64,000 bases of DNA from Sepiola atlantica (GCA_963556195.1 OY744537.1:15432743-15496742), one strand, 5' to 3'. Positions 1-12,931 are shown, counted from the first letter of the stretch. Made by a program: numbers and translations. The notes: generated by a model from the sequence alone, not told the origin.

Positions 1-169
1 TTTTAGAATAAAATGACTTTCTTTTTATCTGCGATGAATTTTGTTTCATGATGTTCCCTTTTAACTCCAAAGATTGCGTTTCTTGTCAAAAGTGACGTTT
101 TTTCTTAACAAAACCATTTTTGTTTTGAAAACAATGCAAACATAAAAAAAATATAGAAGTCCAGAAGAA

Positions 170-627
170 AAAGAATTACAAATTATTTTCACTGTTTGTT
201 TAAAAACACAATTAAATTATTCTTTCAAAGTTGGCTTTATTAAAATTCTGAGCATTATAGCGTTTATATTTATACAAGAGTACACCCTCTGTCAAGAATG
301 ACGAAAAATTAAGCTTTGCTAGTGTTGATAGTAATATTGATATGAAATAATGTCTTAGTTGCTGAAGTAAAAAAAGAAAAGGGTGAGAAAGAAAATGTGC
401 TAAACTAAAAAGTTTTTAAAAATATAGTAAAAAAACGTATCCATAGGTATAAGAAGAAGAAAGGGGAGAAAACGTCTCATTATGGAAATAGAGTGAAGGA
501 TTTCTTTCCGAATTTATTTAGTACGGTGGGGACCGTCGGATTTGCTATTTTCTTTCTCCATTCCTCTAAGCACTTGGAATGGTTTCGTCCAGCAGATTTT
601 ATTTGCTAAATTTTGTGCGATGAGGTA

Positions 628-661
<34 letters not shown>

Positions 662-700
662 AATAAATACACATTGATCTTTATTATAGAGCTGAGGATT
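170..700 (+). repeat. Diverged segment with a second copy at 52380-53055
   Basis: The stretch around 270-320 (a block reading TACACCCTCT followed by GTCAAGAATGACG) and the stretch 480-600 (ending in TTTGCTATTTTCTTTCT and a following CACTTGGAATG) recur in the same order at 52703-52930. The shared order continues to a CTTTATTATAG-type block just before 700. A (TA)n run at 630-660 interrupts this copy. The copy at 52380-53055 sits in an intron of the LolA-like gene and repeats the first block twice. It is either a dispersed repeat or a trace of a segmental duplication. No coding potential is seen. Confidence 0.55.
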
Positions 701-2100
701 GTTTGTCATAATTCGAGGAATATTACTTCATTTTTTCTGCAAAATTGATCTTCAGTTTTGCTACATTAACAAACCAAAAATGATCAATGGAGGAAGTATA
801 ACCGTTAATAAATTTATTAAACAACTTTACAAATTAAATGCTAATGTAAGAGCCGCTAGATGTATTATGATAACTTATGTAATTGCGAGGCACTTTTTAT
901 TTATCTCTCAAACTGTAATGGCCAACCTTTCACTCCAAGGGCAGATTACTCCCCCTTCTTCGGTGCAAGGGAAACAACTCAGTCTTTTTTGCATATTATT
1001 TCATTATTTTTATTTTAGGCTTCTGTCCAGTTTATACAAAGATTCAATTATCTGTAAAATTTAATTAAAAACTAAAACTTTTGTAAAATATCCCAGGATT
1101 AAAAACTCGCATTTTGCTTTATATTTTCGATGACTTACATGTATTTTTATTTTTATTTTTATTTTTATTTTTATTTTTATTTAATTAGAATTATCTCTAG
1201 ATCCATGCAGTACCTCAAACTATTTTCAATCTCTCTCGCTAAACATTTGCAAATTAATTTATTAATCGTAAATTATATTAGACTATCATTTTATCCATCA
1301 TTATCTAAATTAAATAGCACTATTCCAAAACTGACAATATCAAATCTTTACAAAAGTATATTATTAGTTTTAAAATATGTTGTATTTCTTAATTCATGTG
1401 TAGCTTTTTTTTATATAATTTGTTCTTATAAAATTCTACATATATACATTCACTGTACGCACATTGATGTTCTATGTATGCATAGAAGAGAACAACAGCA
1501 GCAATATGTTGATGTGTAGATATTAATGATAAATTGATGTATGTGTTTACTTTATGCGTATATATTTGTATAAGCTATAAGACGTTGAAGGAAGCAGCAG
1601 CATCGCAATGTTAAACTTTTAGCAAGAACTGTGTATGACATTAATGATAAATTAATGTGTATGTTTATGTCATATGTAACCTGTAAACTGTAAGTCGTTG
1701 AAGTAGCAGTAGCAGCTATGTAAGCTTTCAGATATTAACATATATTGAAGTATGTGCTTATTTCATGTGTATGTATATGTGTATGTCTAAGCTTTAAGCT
1801 TACTGTTTGAATATTATAACTAGCAACGATTTTAGTATGAAATGTAATTTCTTTCTTATTTCGGGTCCGGCAATAAATTCATATTCTTCACACGTGTATT
1901 TATATGTATCCTCCACTATGAGTAACGTTAATGCTGGCCTTTGCAGATCTACAAGGAATTTATAGGTGATGGGAACAGTATTTTAACAGTTCTTAAATGT
2001 GGGATATTTTTCAGGAATTTCGTTTTCTAGAAATGAAAAATATTCTGGGTGAGTTTCGTCAAGTAAATTTTACTCAAGATTATTGTAAGAACATGTCAAT
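700..2100. other. AT-rich DNA without a gene
   Basis: Open frames here are short and show no recognisable domain. Inside are an (ATTTTT)n run at 1142-1184 and about three degenerate units of roughly 90-120 bp at 1480-1800, recognised by recurring TTAATGATAAATT, GTCGTTGAAG and AGCAGCAG-type blocks. Nothing else is supported. Confidence 0.6.
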
Positions 2101-2143
2101 GTAAGGATAAGCCAGAGTCTTATCTGGACCATACTTCTCTATA

Positions 2144-2627
2144 TTGTATAAGGTATTCCCGAAGTTATGCCATGAAAACGTTGATAACTCAAAAACTATT
2201 TTCCTGATCATGCTGAAGTTTTGCATGATGTTTTCTGTTATCAAAGAGCATCAGATCCATGCATCAAATTTGGAAATATCGAAAGTTAAATTCCATAAAA
2301 ATTTCAACCATGACTCAATTTTTCATGGTCAAGGTTATATCAGATGTGAGACATCATTAGCTACAATATAGACCAAGTAGTAAGTCTCTACAATGAACAG
2401 AACCGAAGTTATCACCAAACGACACTTTCATTTATTCTATTACCTTGACCTTAACCTTTGACCTAGCTAACCGAAAATCAAATTAGTTCTAAGTTAGATG
2501 ATAACTGATATTTTGACCAAGTTTGGTGACGATTGGTTAAGTGATGTGGATGCTAGTCTGTACGCAAACAAACATAGTGACAAATACGACCGAAAAAATA
2601 ACCTCCATCTTGGCGGAGGTAATAAAC
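2144..2627 (+). repeat. Ancient interspersed repeat (TGACCTTGACC / GGCGGAGGTAATA type)
   Basis: The segment has the order typical of a widespread invertebrate dispersed repeat. A block of CCTTGACCTTAACCTTTGAC is followed by ACCAAGTTTGGTGACGATTG, an array of short CAAACAAACATAG words, and an end of CTTGGCGGAGGTAATA. The 75-codon frame over it is not a gene. I recognise the pattern but cannot name the family. Confidence 0.5.
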
Positions 2628-2629
2628 AA

Positions 2630-3406
2630 ATACCCATTATAAAATGTATTAATCAATGAATAACTAATGGAAATATTATAATTACTTGATTTTTGTATTT
2701 TAAAAAATCTGAAAAAGTGCATATTTCAAATTACTCGCTCTGAGTTTAAATAATGAATGCAGTACAATCTTAAAGTGAAAACAGATTGACTTGAAAACAG
2801 ATGTATTAAAAGTTTGTGAAAGGTTTAAACATTATAAACGGTTATTTTAGTAAATTCACACAAATGTTTAACTATCTAAGATGTTTTAAAAGATGTAATA
2901 GCGATTAGTTTTATTTTTAAGATTAAAGAGAGATTGCGTAAATCCCAAAATCCATCAAGATTATATCAGGAAATTTACTTTTATAAAAATTATTATTTTA
3001 ATTCTTTAGTGAATGTTTTTTTTTCTTTTCTTTCTAAAATAATCAATTATTTCAAGTATCATCTTTTAATTAATTATTAACTTTATTTTATTTATATTTA
3101 ATAAAAATAATGATATTTTTTTATTTATTTAAAAGATTACTCCAAATATAAAACATTGAAACACTTCTTTCTGTAAAAAAAAGAAAGATAATGAATTATT
3201 TTTCAAACAGTAAACGATTTTATTTAAACAAAAAAAAGCAAAATTCGATCAGTGAAGCCTGTAAAATATTTAGAAATTTTAAGAATAAAATGTGTTTAAC
3301 ATACAACAATTATGTTTTCATATATGTTGACTTTTCATTTGATTGTGATATTTTATTGATGTTTATTATTCATTCAATTTAAGTGTGCATTTTATTTCTT
3401 ATTCAG
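2630..3406. other. AT-rich DNA, probable intron of the upstream gene
   Basis: Very AT-rich sequence ending in a good polypyrimidine tract and TTCAG acceptor at 3406. It would be the last intron of the gene whose terminal exon follows. No other feature is seen. Confidence 0.4.
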
Positions 3407-3549
3407 GTACTGTAGCCGGATTAGGGATTGGCATGTTTATTGTCGGAGGTATTCTCGGCTTATTAGTGATCTACATAATCCATAAGAAAGCCAGCTTCTC
3501 AAAAGACGATCACATGAAAGTAAACTTTCTCAAATTAGAAGATCAATAA
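3407..3549 (+). CDS. Last coding exon: transmembrane anchor and short cytosolic tail
   Basis: A pyrimidine-rich tract and ATTCAG precede the exon. Reading it in phase 1 (two bases complete a codon begun in the previous exon) gives 46 residues and a TAA at 3547-3549. The peptide starts TVAGLGIGMFIVGGILGLLV, a glycine-rich hydrophobic segment of about 24 residues, then IHKK as a stop-transfer motif and a roughly 20-residue polar tail ending LEDQ. This is the classic end of a type I membrane protein. Glycine-rich anchors of this kind also end members of the LolA-like ectodomain family encoded further right. Because this exon lies upstream of those exons on the same strand, it should belong to a preceding gene whose body is left of the window. 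The link to that family is inference: no second exon of this gene was found here. Confidence 0.7.
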
Positions 3550-3693
3550 AATCATTTCATGTTTTTTATTTATATGAAAATTCTTCTTTTTTTTACACAA
3601 ATGTTTGCAGTCATACACTTTGCTGTACAGCATCTTTCAGATAAGATACAAGAATGTATTCAAGTTAATTGACACAGAAGTGCGAAAAATAAA
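3545..3693 (+). promoter_or_regulatory. Candidate polyadenylation signals
   Basis: AATAAA overlaps the stop codon at 3545-3550, and a second AATAAA lies at 3688-3693. The second is at a more usual distance for a short 3' UTR. Neither can be proved without transcript ends. Confidence 0.35.
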
Positions 3694-3739
3694 ATTAGTT
3701 CAAGCATTTTTAAGTAAAGCATAAACAAAACGGTTTACG

Positions 3740-4501
3740 AAATTCCATGACCACTTGAACTCACATGCGGTGTCATATTTGGGCTTAATTTTGAAAATCC
3801 GACTGACTTAATTTTATAATAGATATATATTACCAGTCAAATTATTTGGCCATACTCGAAAAGACATAATATATCTATTTTGAAAAATTAATTTAAAAGC
3901 GTTTTTCCTTTTTAATCCTTATTGAGCATGAAGAAAATATTTTCTAAAAGCGACAGTGTAACACCACTTGAACTCACATTAGACTATATTGTGTTGAATT
4001 ACTGCTTTTTATGCAATGAAAATTATATGACTATATAAAACAAGGAGATTATGTGGAAAAATAGCTACATTATATCACCGAGGAATTATTATGTGGTGTC
4101 CTATTTGGGTTTAATTTGTAAGATACGACTGACTTAATTTTATAGAGTAGACATATACTACCAGTCAAATGTATTTGGCCACACTAAAAAAATGTTATTC
4201 CTCGTTCTAAAAGTGTTATTTTTAAGGAAACAAGTTAATCACCAGAAAGGTTTTATTTATTATAATAAATATAAGTCTACAAAAGTAATTTTAACCTCAG
4301 TATAACAAGCTGTTTTTTTTTCAAAAATTGATTTTTAAAGCGTTTTCTTTTCTTCGTACTTACTGAACAAGAACAAGTTACCGTCTGCCATCACTTGAAC
4401 TCACATTACATTACACAGACGAAATTATATAACTATATAAAACGATGTCATCATATGGGAAAATAGTTACAGTACATCCACTGTGGAATTAGTATAGAGT
4501 G

Positions 4502-4505
<4 letters not shown>
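3740..4505. repeat. Overlapping repeat units with Tc1-like terminal motif
   Basis: CCACTTGAACTCACAT occurs at about 3751, 3965 and 4392, and ACCAGTCAAAT...TTTGGCCA(T/C)ACT at about 3831 and 4149. Intervening blocks GACTGACTTAATTTTATA also recur. The ACCAGTCAAA...TTTGGCCACACT string resembles Tc1/mariner inverted termini, so these may be pieces of miniature Tc1-like elements inserted next to one another. No transposase frame is visible. Confidence 0.4.
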
Positions 4506-4543
<38 letters not shown>

Positions 4544-4556
4544 TATATATATTATA
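4505..4556. repeat. (TA)n microsatellite
   Basis: Near-pure TA dinucleotide run directly abutting the inverted-repeat cluster that follows. Confidence 0.9.
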
Positions 4557-5179
<623 letters not shown>

Positions 5180-5264
5180 CGGTGATCAATTTTGAAATAA
5201 TTATATTCATATAAAAGAATAGAACAAACATAATAATAAAACGTATAAGGCGAATAAGATAGTA

Positions 5265-6060
5265 AAATGATTAATACAGAAAGAGGTGCCAGACAAGGCG
5301 ACAACAGTTCACTAAACCTTTTTACATCCTGTCTGCAAGATTCGGTGATCAATAAAATTAACTGGGAAGGCATAAGTATCAATATAAATGGAACATATCT
5401 TGCTCATCTAGAATTTGCCGACAGTACCATTGTCAAAAGCAACACATATGAAGAACTAGAAAAGATTCTTATCAGCATTCACAATGCTAGCCATTTAGTT
5501 GGCCTTAAAATGCATATTGAAGAAATCAAGGGAAGATGGTGAGAAATGACGCTAATATCATGCCTGAAATTATGCGGCAAATTGCGCTTGGATGGAGAGC
5601 CTTCTTCAAAGTATACAACATCATGAAAAGTAGAAAGTCCACTCTGAACATTAAACGAAGTGTTCAAGAAATGCATCATACATGTTATGACATGATAGTG
5701 AAATGTGGGTACTTAATAATGCAGCAATAGAAAATCTAAGAGTGGAACAACGCAAAATTAAATGCATTATGCTCTCAGCATCAGTTTGCATGAAAGAAAG
5801 AGAAACACCTGGATGAGACATAATCACCACCATAGGAACGGCCAAACATAAATGAACAGGTCACGTTTCGAGACCTACAGACAACAGGTGGACATCTAAT
5901 GCGACAGAATGGATCCGGAAGCAATGAAAAGACCCAATGGAGAGACAACCTCAATAGCCAATTGGGTCATACGTGGCCACGCCCAGCCCGGGAGAAAACA
6001 AGGTGTATGGAAACCAGGGATGGGTTACTTTCCCAGGAGTGATCAAAACCCTTAATGATA

Positions 6061-6093
<33 letters not shown>

Positions 6094-6107
6094 GATTGAT
6101 TGATTGA
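5265..6107 (+). mobile_element. 5'-truncated RTE-type LINE, 3' half of reverse transcriptase plus tail
   Basis: The first frame (5267-5542) carries a reverse-transcriptase fingerprint: GARQGD, LFTSCLQD, then HLEFADS, the catalytic F/Y-A-D-D box with the second Asp changed to Ser, and VGLKMH. After a frameshift near 5540 come PEIMRQIALGWRAFFK, then RVEQRKIKC and DNRWTSNATEW, the order found in the C-terminal part of RTE-clade proteins. Several stops and frame changes are present, so it is dead. The element ends in (GAT)n then (TGAT)n at 6056-6107, the sort of microsatellite tail RTE elements carry. Its 5' part is missing, as expected of incomplete reverse transcription. Confidence 0.8.
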
Positions 6108-8262
6108 TACATAATTTGCAATAAGGGAAAAATAATTCACATTTTCTTCAGACAACTAAATCCTTTCTTTTGTTTATTTGGATGCCAGTAACACAATATT
6201 GTTCACATATTATTTCTCAATTTTCTACAATTCATACCCGATAAAAAAAAAAACGAAACTGAAGGAGAAAATGGTGTCATATATGGCTTATATTGGCTTA
6301 TTATTTTCTTGCGCAAATACGGATTTAAATATTACTAGAATCAGTACTTAACTTTATGATTTAGTCCAGCATCTATTATTTTCCAATTTACTGTTATAAA
6401 CTCTTGATAAACATTTGTTCCGTATTTCCAGAGATAAGGCTTTTGTTTACTTTTAATGCAAATGAGTTGCCACAGGGTATTCTTTATAAGTATTCAAGTT
6501 TATATGTATTCTGAGAGTTACGACCATTCTTGCTATTGAAAAAGAAGAACAAGCGAAACAAAGAAAATAAAAGCAAAATATAAAGAAATTGGATAAAACA
6601 AGGAAAAAATATCTGAGTAGAAAAGGAAGAAAAAAGAAAAAAGAAACTTAAAAACCAAGAAAATGGACAGACAAGACATAATAGAACATCTTTGCGGTCG
6701 TCTATGATTCTCAAATTACTTCTCCAAAACAAGTTGAAAGCCCTCTAAAGCAGATTAAGGTTTTTTTATTAATTTTTTGATATTGAAGATACATCTACAG
6801 AAAATTTCATAGTTATTTTAAAAAACTTTAACTAAATTATTATGAAATACCCATTTACGGAACTCCCAAGCATTCCCCCTACCAGTTGAAGTTTGGACAT
6901 AGTAAGCGCCGGCTTTATTAACAAGGCTGACGCTTATGTAAAATAAATCATGAGTTGTCTCCCTTTGTAATCACTACTACTTGAGTATAATGTAAATGAA
7001 GAATATCAAATGTTAATTTGTACTGAGAAAAATCTAATTTTAAATTGACAAAAATTATGATTTTTTTTTCAATTTCGGGATATGTACAACGCCATAGCAG
7101 CCAATTCATATTTTTATTGTGACTAAAAGAAATCAATTCAGGTAAATCACTATTGATCACACATTTTTATATATTTTTGTGAACAAAATAAGCAACAGAA
7201 TTTCATACACTTGCAAATATTTGCACATTTTGCCTATTGAGGAGACGAGCATATTTATAGGAAAAGCATATTTTCCTGTGATCACCATCTTCATTCAGAC
7301 TTCCATCAAGACTCCCATAAATTGGCACCCGCTATTCCCTCTGTCGTATGTCTAATGTAACATCTGTCTAATTTTGTGAAATTCTTTACTCAAGAATCCT
7401 AGCTTATTTCCAGGCAAGGTCAACTTCATCACCCATTTGTGATCTTTGTCCAGAACACATCCTGTTTACATCATAACGCCAATTTTATTTGAGCAAATAT
7501 ATTTAGTTAATATTTATACTAGCAGACGTACCGACCAATCGTTAACACTTGCATCATGGAAACAACTATTAATCATTTGCATCATTTGACTATTCTCATT
7601 TTGGTATTTATATTCATAATGCTTTAGACGATGTAACCTCTGACTTTTTTCAGATGTGATATTTCGAACTTGGGAAAACTAGTCGAAATTAGAGATCTTT
7701 ATGTCGAATTCAGGAGATTTCTAGTACCATGTGGAAAAGCAGATTGCTTCGTGATCTCATCATTTAAACAAACCCTCATCACAACTTCTGTCGGAATTTT
7801 AAGAAAAATATGTTTGTGAATTTTTAAATATGTTTGCCAATTTAAGTATTCAATGAATATTCAGTGCTTTTTTATGTAATAATCTTGAATGTTTGCATAT
7901 TTTGAGCATGGATTAATGGAGAAAATTCAGATATGTACAAAAAGCCATTTGGGAAGTATTTTATTGCCCTGTGTAACAAATTAAAGTTTCTTTGAACATT
8001 TTGGTTTAGTCAGTTTTTGCGTTCATGGTCATGTAAAATTTTCGTATTTGACCTAAATTGCCATTTTTACGATTTCTGAGCATTTTAGCATCCTGTAGGA
8101 CAAACTACAGAATTTCCCCCAAAATTTGACCTTTTCAGTCTTCTGGGTTTATGGACATATAATTTCATGCAAATGAAACAATTAGGAGAACGCCAGAAGA
8201 CTTGATGAGGTTATCACTATAGCTAATAAACAAATGAAACAATAATAATGAACTAAGAATAA
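6107..8262. other. No gene; scattered repeat fragments
   Basis: AT-rich sequence with no supported coding region. 6540-6680 is purine-rich. The block at about 7630-7680 (GATGTAACCTCTGAC, then TTCAGATGTG) matches 24170-24200, where it reads GATGTAACCTCCGAC and TTCAGGTGTAG. It therefore marks a dispersed repeat whose 3' flank fills 7680-8180. Confidence 0.5.
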
Positions 8263-8603
8263 GTATTGATTTACTCCTCTCCAGGAGTTAGGCACAAGGC
8301 CAGTTTTTTATCTTACTCCCACAAGTAAGATGCGACCCAAGGTTGGGTCGGGAAAGTGGGGTTTAAAAATTGCCTGGGCAGCCCCATCTACATTCCCCGG
8401 TAGGGGCGCCTAAGACAGTAAGCAATAAACTTACTCTTCCCCAAAGAGGGGAGGCGAAGCCTGGGAGGGTGGACCTCCTAGAACTGCACAGGACAGACTC
8501 ATAGACCGGCGTAAATCAAGCCCCGAAGGCCAAGACAATACCAGTCTATGGGGTGCAGTATCCATCGGAACAGATACTGCACTTTGATCTTAGCCAAAAG
8601 GCC
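8263..8603 (-). mobile_element. U2 snRNA-headed SINE-like element, long-hairpin subfamily
   Basis: On the minus strand the element starts with GGCCTTTTGGCTAAGATCAA and continues with GTGTAGTATCTGTTC, here with one substitution (TGCAGTATCTG). This is the 5' end of U2 snRNA up to the branch-point recognition region. It then runs through a hairpin-forming insert (CATAGAC...GTCTATG), GGAGGTCCACCCTCCCAGG, CTGCCCAGGCAATTTTTAAA and a 3' end of AGGAGTAAATCAATA. It lacks the GAGTGCTCAC segment seen in the copies at 23.6, 39.9, 40.2 and 47.1 kb. The frame across it is not a gene. Class membership (snRNA-headed SINE) is inferred from the U2 match and the repeated copies. Confidence 0.8.
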
Positions 8604-8639
8604 CACGAAAACACTCCAAAATATCATTATTTTTTTACA

Positions 8640-9420
8640 AGGAAGCAGCGTAGATGAAGAAGAACAAGCAAATGTCTTGTTGGTGCGTAAAAGTAAAAGT
8701 TCTGGGTTGATCATATTAACAATATCATGAGAAATTGTAAAGAAAGATGATATAGGACTATACAGATATGATAGACTATTCATACTAAGAAATTTCAACG
8801 GATCAAAAACAGATAAAACTAAAAATAAATCATAAAGATCTCTAAATAAAGACGATTCAATATAGACATTAAATAACCTAGCCGAAGTAGACTTCCTAGA
8901 TATAAAATCAACCTTAAAAGGAAAGTACATAGTGTTTAGGAAACAAGACGATAACTCCACCCATGCCCTATATCCAAACAAATTTCTCCATCAGCCGACG
9001 ATTATCTGATAGCTCATTAAATGAAACTATCTTCAAGAAAATGAGATTATGAAACAGCGTTAAAACGAGAATATCAGTATACGAGCAGAACGAAAAAATA
9101 AGTAGAAATAGAAACATCGTTTGTAAAATGTAATGACACATGTAGGAAACATATTTTTCAAATTAATAAATAAACACTTTCCAATATCGAAAGAACTAAA
9201 AACAATTAGCAGAAACATACTCAAAATTAGCTATCGTTGCACGGAGAATTTGCTACAAATAATAATAATAAAAAAGATTATATAGCACACTACAAACACC
9301 AAAATCTAAGACACCATAAAAGCTAAAGACTACGCATAACAGGTATAAAACAGAATGATAGCATAGTTTTATCATAAGGCTTGTACACCTGATCTCTCTT
9401 CAAATTGGAGGTGACCCATC
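8640..9420 (+). pseudogene. Penelope-like retroelement relic (RT thumb region)
   Basis: Reading + strand frames with several stops gives fragments in the order seen in GIY-YIG-bearing Penelope-like proteins: KKDDIGLYRYDRLFILRN at about 8733-8790, AEVDFLDIKSTL and GKYIVFRKQDDNSTHALY at about 8880-8970, PTII and a Leu-Ser-Asp-x-Ser block around 9000, then KLINKHFP...LKISYRCTEN near 9160-9250. The match is from memory of the family and several frames are needed, so the copy is old and inactive. The endonuclease part is not recognisable. A U2-headed element sits directly upstream in the opposite orientation. Confidence 0.65.
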
Positions 9421-10839
9421 AATACCTCATAAAAAAGCAACTGGTCTTTCTCCGCTCCATCTTTACCTTCAAATATCGCTTAAGAATTGAACAAGTTTCC
9501 AACAGTATTTTCAAATTAGTAACACATATTCACATAAAAAAAAACAATCATTTACTTATATGCAACGAATGAAAAAAAAATAGTAAGAAGTCTTGGGTCG
9601 AAAAATATTATGGAATTTAATTAAGGAGGTAGGAATAAACAGTATTGGAAAATATTATTAAATTAAATAATTTACTAAACTAAATATAAAATATAATTAT
9701 TTTCATATGAAGAATTCTAATTCTCTTTACCAAAACTTAGTTTAAATTTTCTTTTTAAATATACAAGTTCACCTAAGGTTATAGTACTGCAAAAACTGTC
9801 CTTTATTCCTCTGTGTACCTAAAATCAAACGAAGTTTCCATGAACAAAGTTTCTTTCCATAACCGTGGAACACATTGTCGCGAGACCGTTTCTCTGCAGA
9901 CATGATCGCCTTCAAGTTAACAAATACTTGTCGAATCGTCATTTTAAGTTATCAAATTTTGTCCTTTCCGTTCAGGATCAAAATGACAATCCGATTAATC
10001 CTTATCCTCAAGTGGCTTTTGACCTTGGTCAGTAGTGACTCATTAGTAAACAAAAGCCCACCGGACAAAATCTCATTGGTCAAATGTCCATTGGACAAAG
10101 GCTCACCGGAATAGATATTATCAGAAAAGTTGAAAAGGGATAAAAGCTAACCACAACCAAATACATTAAATAAAAAATATTTTTACATTTAAAATATTTA
10201 TAATTATTAATAATTTTGCACGCGTGTTTTTACTAATATTAATTTCATTTTTGATGATAATAATAAAAAGTCGCTAAATTAGTAATTTGTCAGTGTGAGT
10301 TTTAGATGAAAAACGCCCTTCTCCCACGAATAATTAATTATCAAACATTATTATTGCAAACATTAGTTCAGATACCTCGTAAATAAACACTGATAAAGAT
10401 ATGGATTATGATTTTTTATGAATTAGGATTATTAGAAATGTGTATAAACCCGGCGTTGTCCGACAGTATTTTATTCCACTTTTGTTTCGCTCATCAACCT
10501 TTTCTTTTTATTTTCTCTCGTAAGAAAATATTTACATTTTTGAAAAGATAATTCAATGAATGAATATATGTCATTAGATTAATCGGCTTTGCAATAAAAT
10601 CAATAAGATGTCTTACGAAATGTTGAAATTTTAATGTCATAAATATTCATTTATTTATTTATTTATTTACTTGTAAATTTATAAATAAAGACCTTTATAT
10701 ATCATGATAATACGCTGGGGAACAAAACATTTTATCAAAATCATTTTTGAAATCATCCGAAATTTTTAAAAACATTTTTAATGTTTATTAGTTCTTCAAT
10801 TAATATTTTAAATGCATACGTATCTATGTACTTGCCTCC
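9420..10839. other. No gene; dispersed repeat blocks
   Basis: 9995-10050 (TTATCCTCAAGTGGCTTTTG and following GTGACTCATTAGTAA) matches 14190-14240 and, inverted, 21915-21975. 10055-10110 is a run of short variants of GGACAAA/CATTGG words also met at 12640-12670, 29890-29985 and, inverted, 45530-45590. 10540-10640 (CAATAAAATCAATAAGATG...CTTACGAAA) matches the module repeated at 58980-60065. The frame 9875-10114 only crosses these repeats. Confidence 0.5.
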
Positions 10840-11035
10840 CAACGAGGGAGGTGTTAGATACAAGGTTGGTAAAGGTTGGTTTATAATGTGGTGAAATCCA
10901 GCTTCCCCAAAAGAGGCTCTCTGGATTGTAACAGAAATAAAATTTACCTCAGTCTAGAATGATTTCTCCTTCACTGACCGAGGACAGACAAGATGAAATG
11001 TAATACCAGAACAGATACTAAACTTTGCTCCTAGC
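10840..11035 (-). mobile_element. Old, diverged U2-headed element
   Basis: On the minus strand the block GAGCAAAGTTTAGTATCTGT corresponds to the U2-derived head. It is followed by CTGTCCTCGGTCAGTGAAGG and, further on, a TTTGGGGAAG box and a CTCCCTCGTTGGGAGG end. Order and spacing fit the younger copies but identity is low. Confidence 0.45.
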
Positions 11036-11249
11036 AAAAAAAAAATGCATTAGTAATTTATTTTAAAAAATCGGAAATTGTTTTAAGTCACTTAATTTCA
11101 CTCCACACTATTTCTGTTTTTTCTGTTTGGAATTAAATAGTGTACACTCCAGGATCCGCTTTCTGCCAACTTTGTACATTAGAAACATTTATGATAGCTA
11201 CAGCAGTAAAAAGCAAAAAATATTATTAACTCTAAAAACGAACTTATCT

Positions 11250-12470
11250 AAAATTGCAGGCACAAGCGAACATTTAAATACATAAACTTTATTACTCCCT
11301 CTGACACCCCTCCTTTAACATTAGACTACTTTTTAAATTCTATAATTTGTTAATTTCTTAACTCTTAACTTTTTCAACCTTACAAATAATCATCCCAATA
11401 ACATAGCGTATCCTCCCCTGTGCACCTAAAAACTCTATTAACCCATAACACTTAATGTAAATTGAGAACTAACATTATTCTTCTCCACTCCACTAATCCT
11501 TAATCGCCTCTACTCCAACACTCTAATTCCTATTCCCTATTTTCAATTACTACATACCTTACATACCTTTCCATTGTCACTCATATCTCCCTTTTGCATA
11601 CAATCCATCAACTCTGTTGACGCTTCACTCTACCGACAACTCTTTTCTCATAGATTCCATTACTCTCACCTTTAAACTACGCTACCTGGTTACCACTATA
11701 ATGGCCCATTTGCCCCTTTAAAATCTATCTGTAATTTCAATACTCCAGGTCAGCAATTCGGTTACATAATTCAACCCAATCCCACCCATAATCCTCATAC
11801 TAGAATTCAATTGTTGCAAACATATTAACGCTGTTCCCAAACCTTACTTCAGTAATATATTAAAGTATCTTATGTAGACATGCATCTAATATTTAACTAA
11901 CTGGGAAATCTATAAAGTCTTTAAACATTAAACTCTGAAATACTATAATTGTCCGGATTATTACATCTTAAACACGTAAATTCCAGATTTCCAATCGTCT
12001 GAGCCCTAATTTCCCAATTTGAACCCTTTTAAACTTTCTAAATTATATATAATTTTGTATAAAAATCCGTTTAAATACGAGGACACGCCTCCTCCCTAAC
12101 TGTTTACTTACTGACCTGAAACGCTGCTGTGTTTAGCTTATTGAAACCCCACCCCAACTCCTAACTGAAGCCAGCCCAGGCCTGGCATTATATCGTTGCT
12201 TACTAACGATGGACTGTAACTAAACAAACCCGTCCCCTACCCTACTCCCAGCATTAGCTATAGTTCCATCCACTAAACTAAACCTCTTCATCCACTCCCC
12301 TTATCTCTCACTCCTTTCCCCACTTTTTAGTGGCTTCGTCTCCAACCAAAACTCCCTCTCTCATTTCTTAGATTCGATCGAAGTTACTACTGAAATTCCC
12401 TACTGCCTGCTTATAATATACACAGCATTTTAAACTCAACTCCTAAAAAAACTATTTTCATTCTCGGTCC
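11250..12470 (+). other. G-poor, C- and T-rich block, no gene
   Basis: For about 1.2 kb the + strand has very few G. The 60 bases from 11521 contain one G and those from 11461 and 12241 only about three, against roughly 17-21 C. Frames are closed and I recognise no domain. The composition differs from both flanks and is opposite to the purine-rich block at 13380-13870. Origin unknown. Confidence 0.6.
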
Positions 12471-12564
12471 ACAGAAGTATTTTAAAATGGCCCTAATTCT
12501 CAAAATAATATCCGAATAAGTGCTTCCCATCTACGGTTTAACTGAACATCATTTTATTGGATTT

Positions 12565-12890
12565 ACTTCATTTTGAACATATTAACGGTGTCTCCACGAA
12601 ATCCCTTTTCCATCTTTAAATCTTTCGTCACCGGACACTTTGTCAACGGACATTCACCAATTGGACACACTCCATATTTTGATAACCTTTTTACACGCAC
12701 ACTCTTACTTTCCATTACTTTATATTGTTTCTTAAATTTTTCACATTTTGAATTTTGGCTATTCCACTGCCAACTTATCCATCTATGTATGATAAGATTT
12801 TAATGTTTGAAAAGTCTGGCTTAAGGAACAAAAAATAAACATGTTTTTATTGAGTACACCTTGCATCGAATAATTGAAGATGAAATTGAT
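12565..12890 (+). repeat. Dispersed repeat; inverted copy at about 45335-45660
   Basis: Shared blocks in the same order when one copy is reversed are ATTTTGAACA, CCTTTTCCAT, TGGACA/GGACAA words, ACTTATCCATCT, AAAGTCTGGCTTAAG and ACCTTGCATTGAA-like ends. Neither the 76-codon frame here nor the 163-codon frame over the other copy resembles a known protein. Confidence 0.6.
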
Positions 12891-12931
12891 TTGTCACCCA
12901 TACATCTTTATCTCTCTTCCTTCATTTATCT

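Noticed and set aside
8499..8981. 160-codon minus-strand frame
   Set aside because: Covers the U2-headed element and the antisense of the Penelope-like relic.
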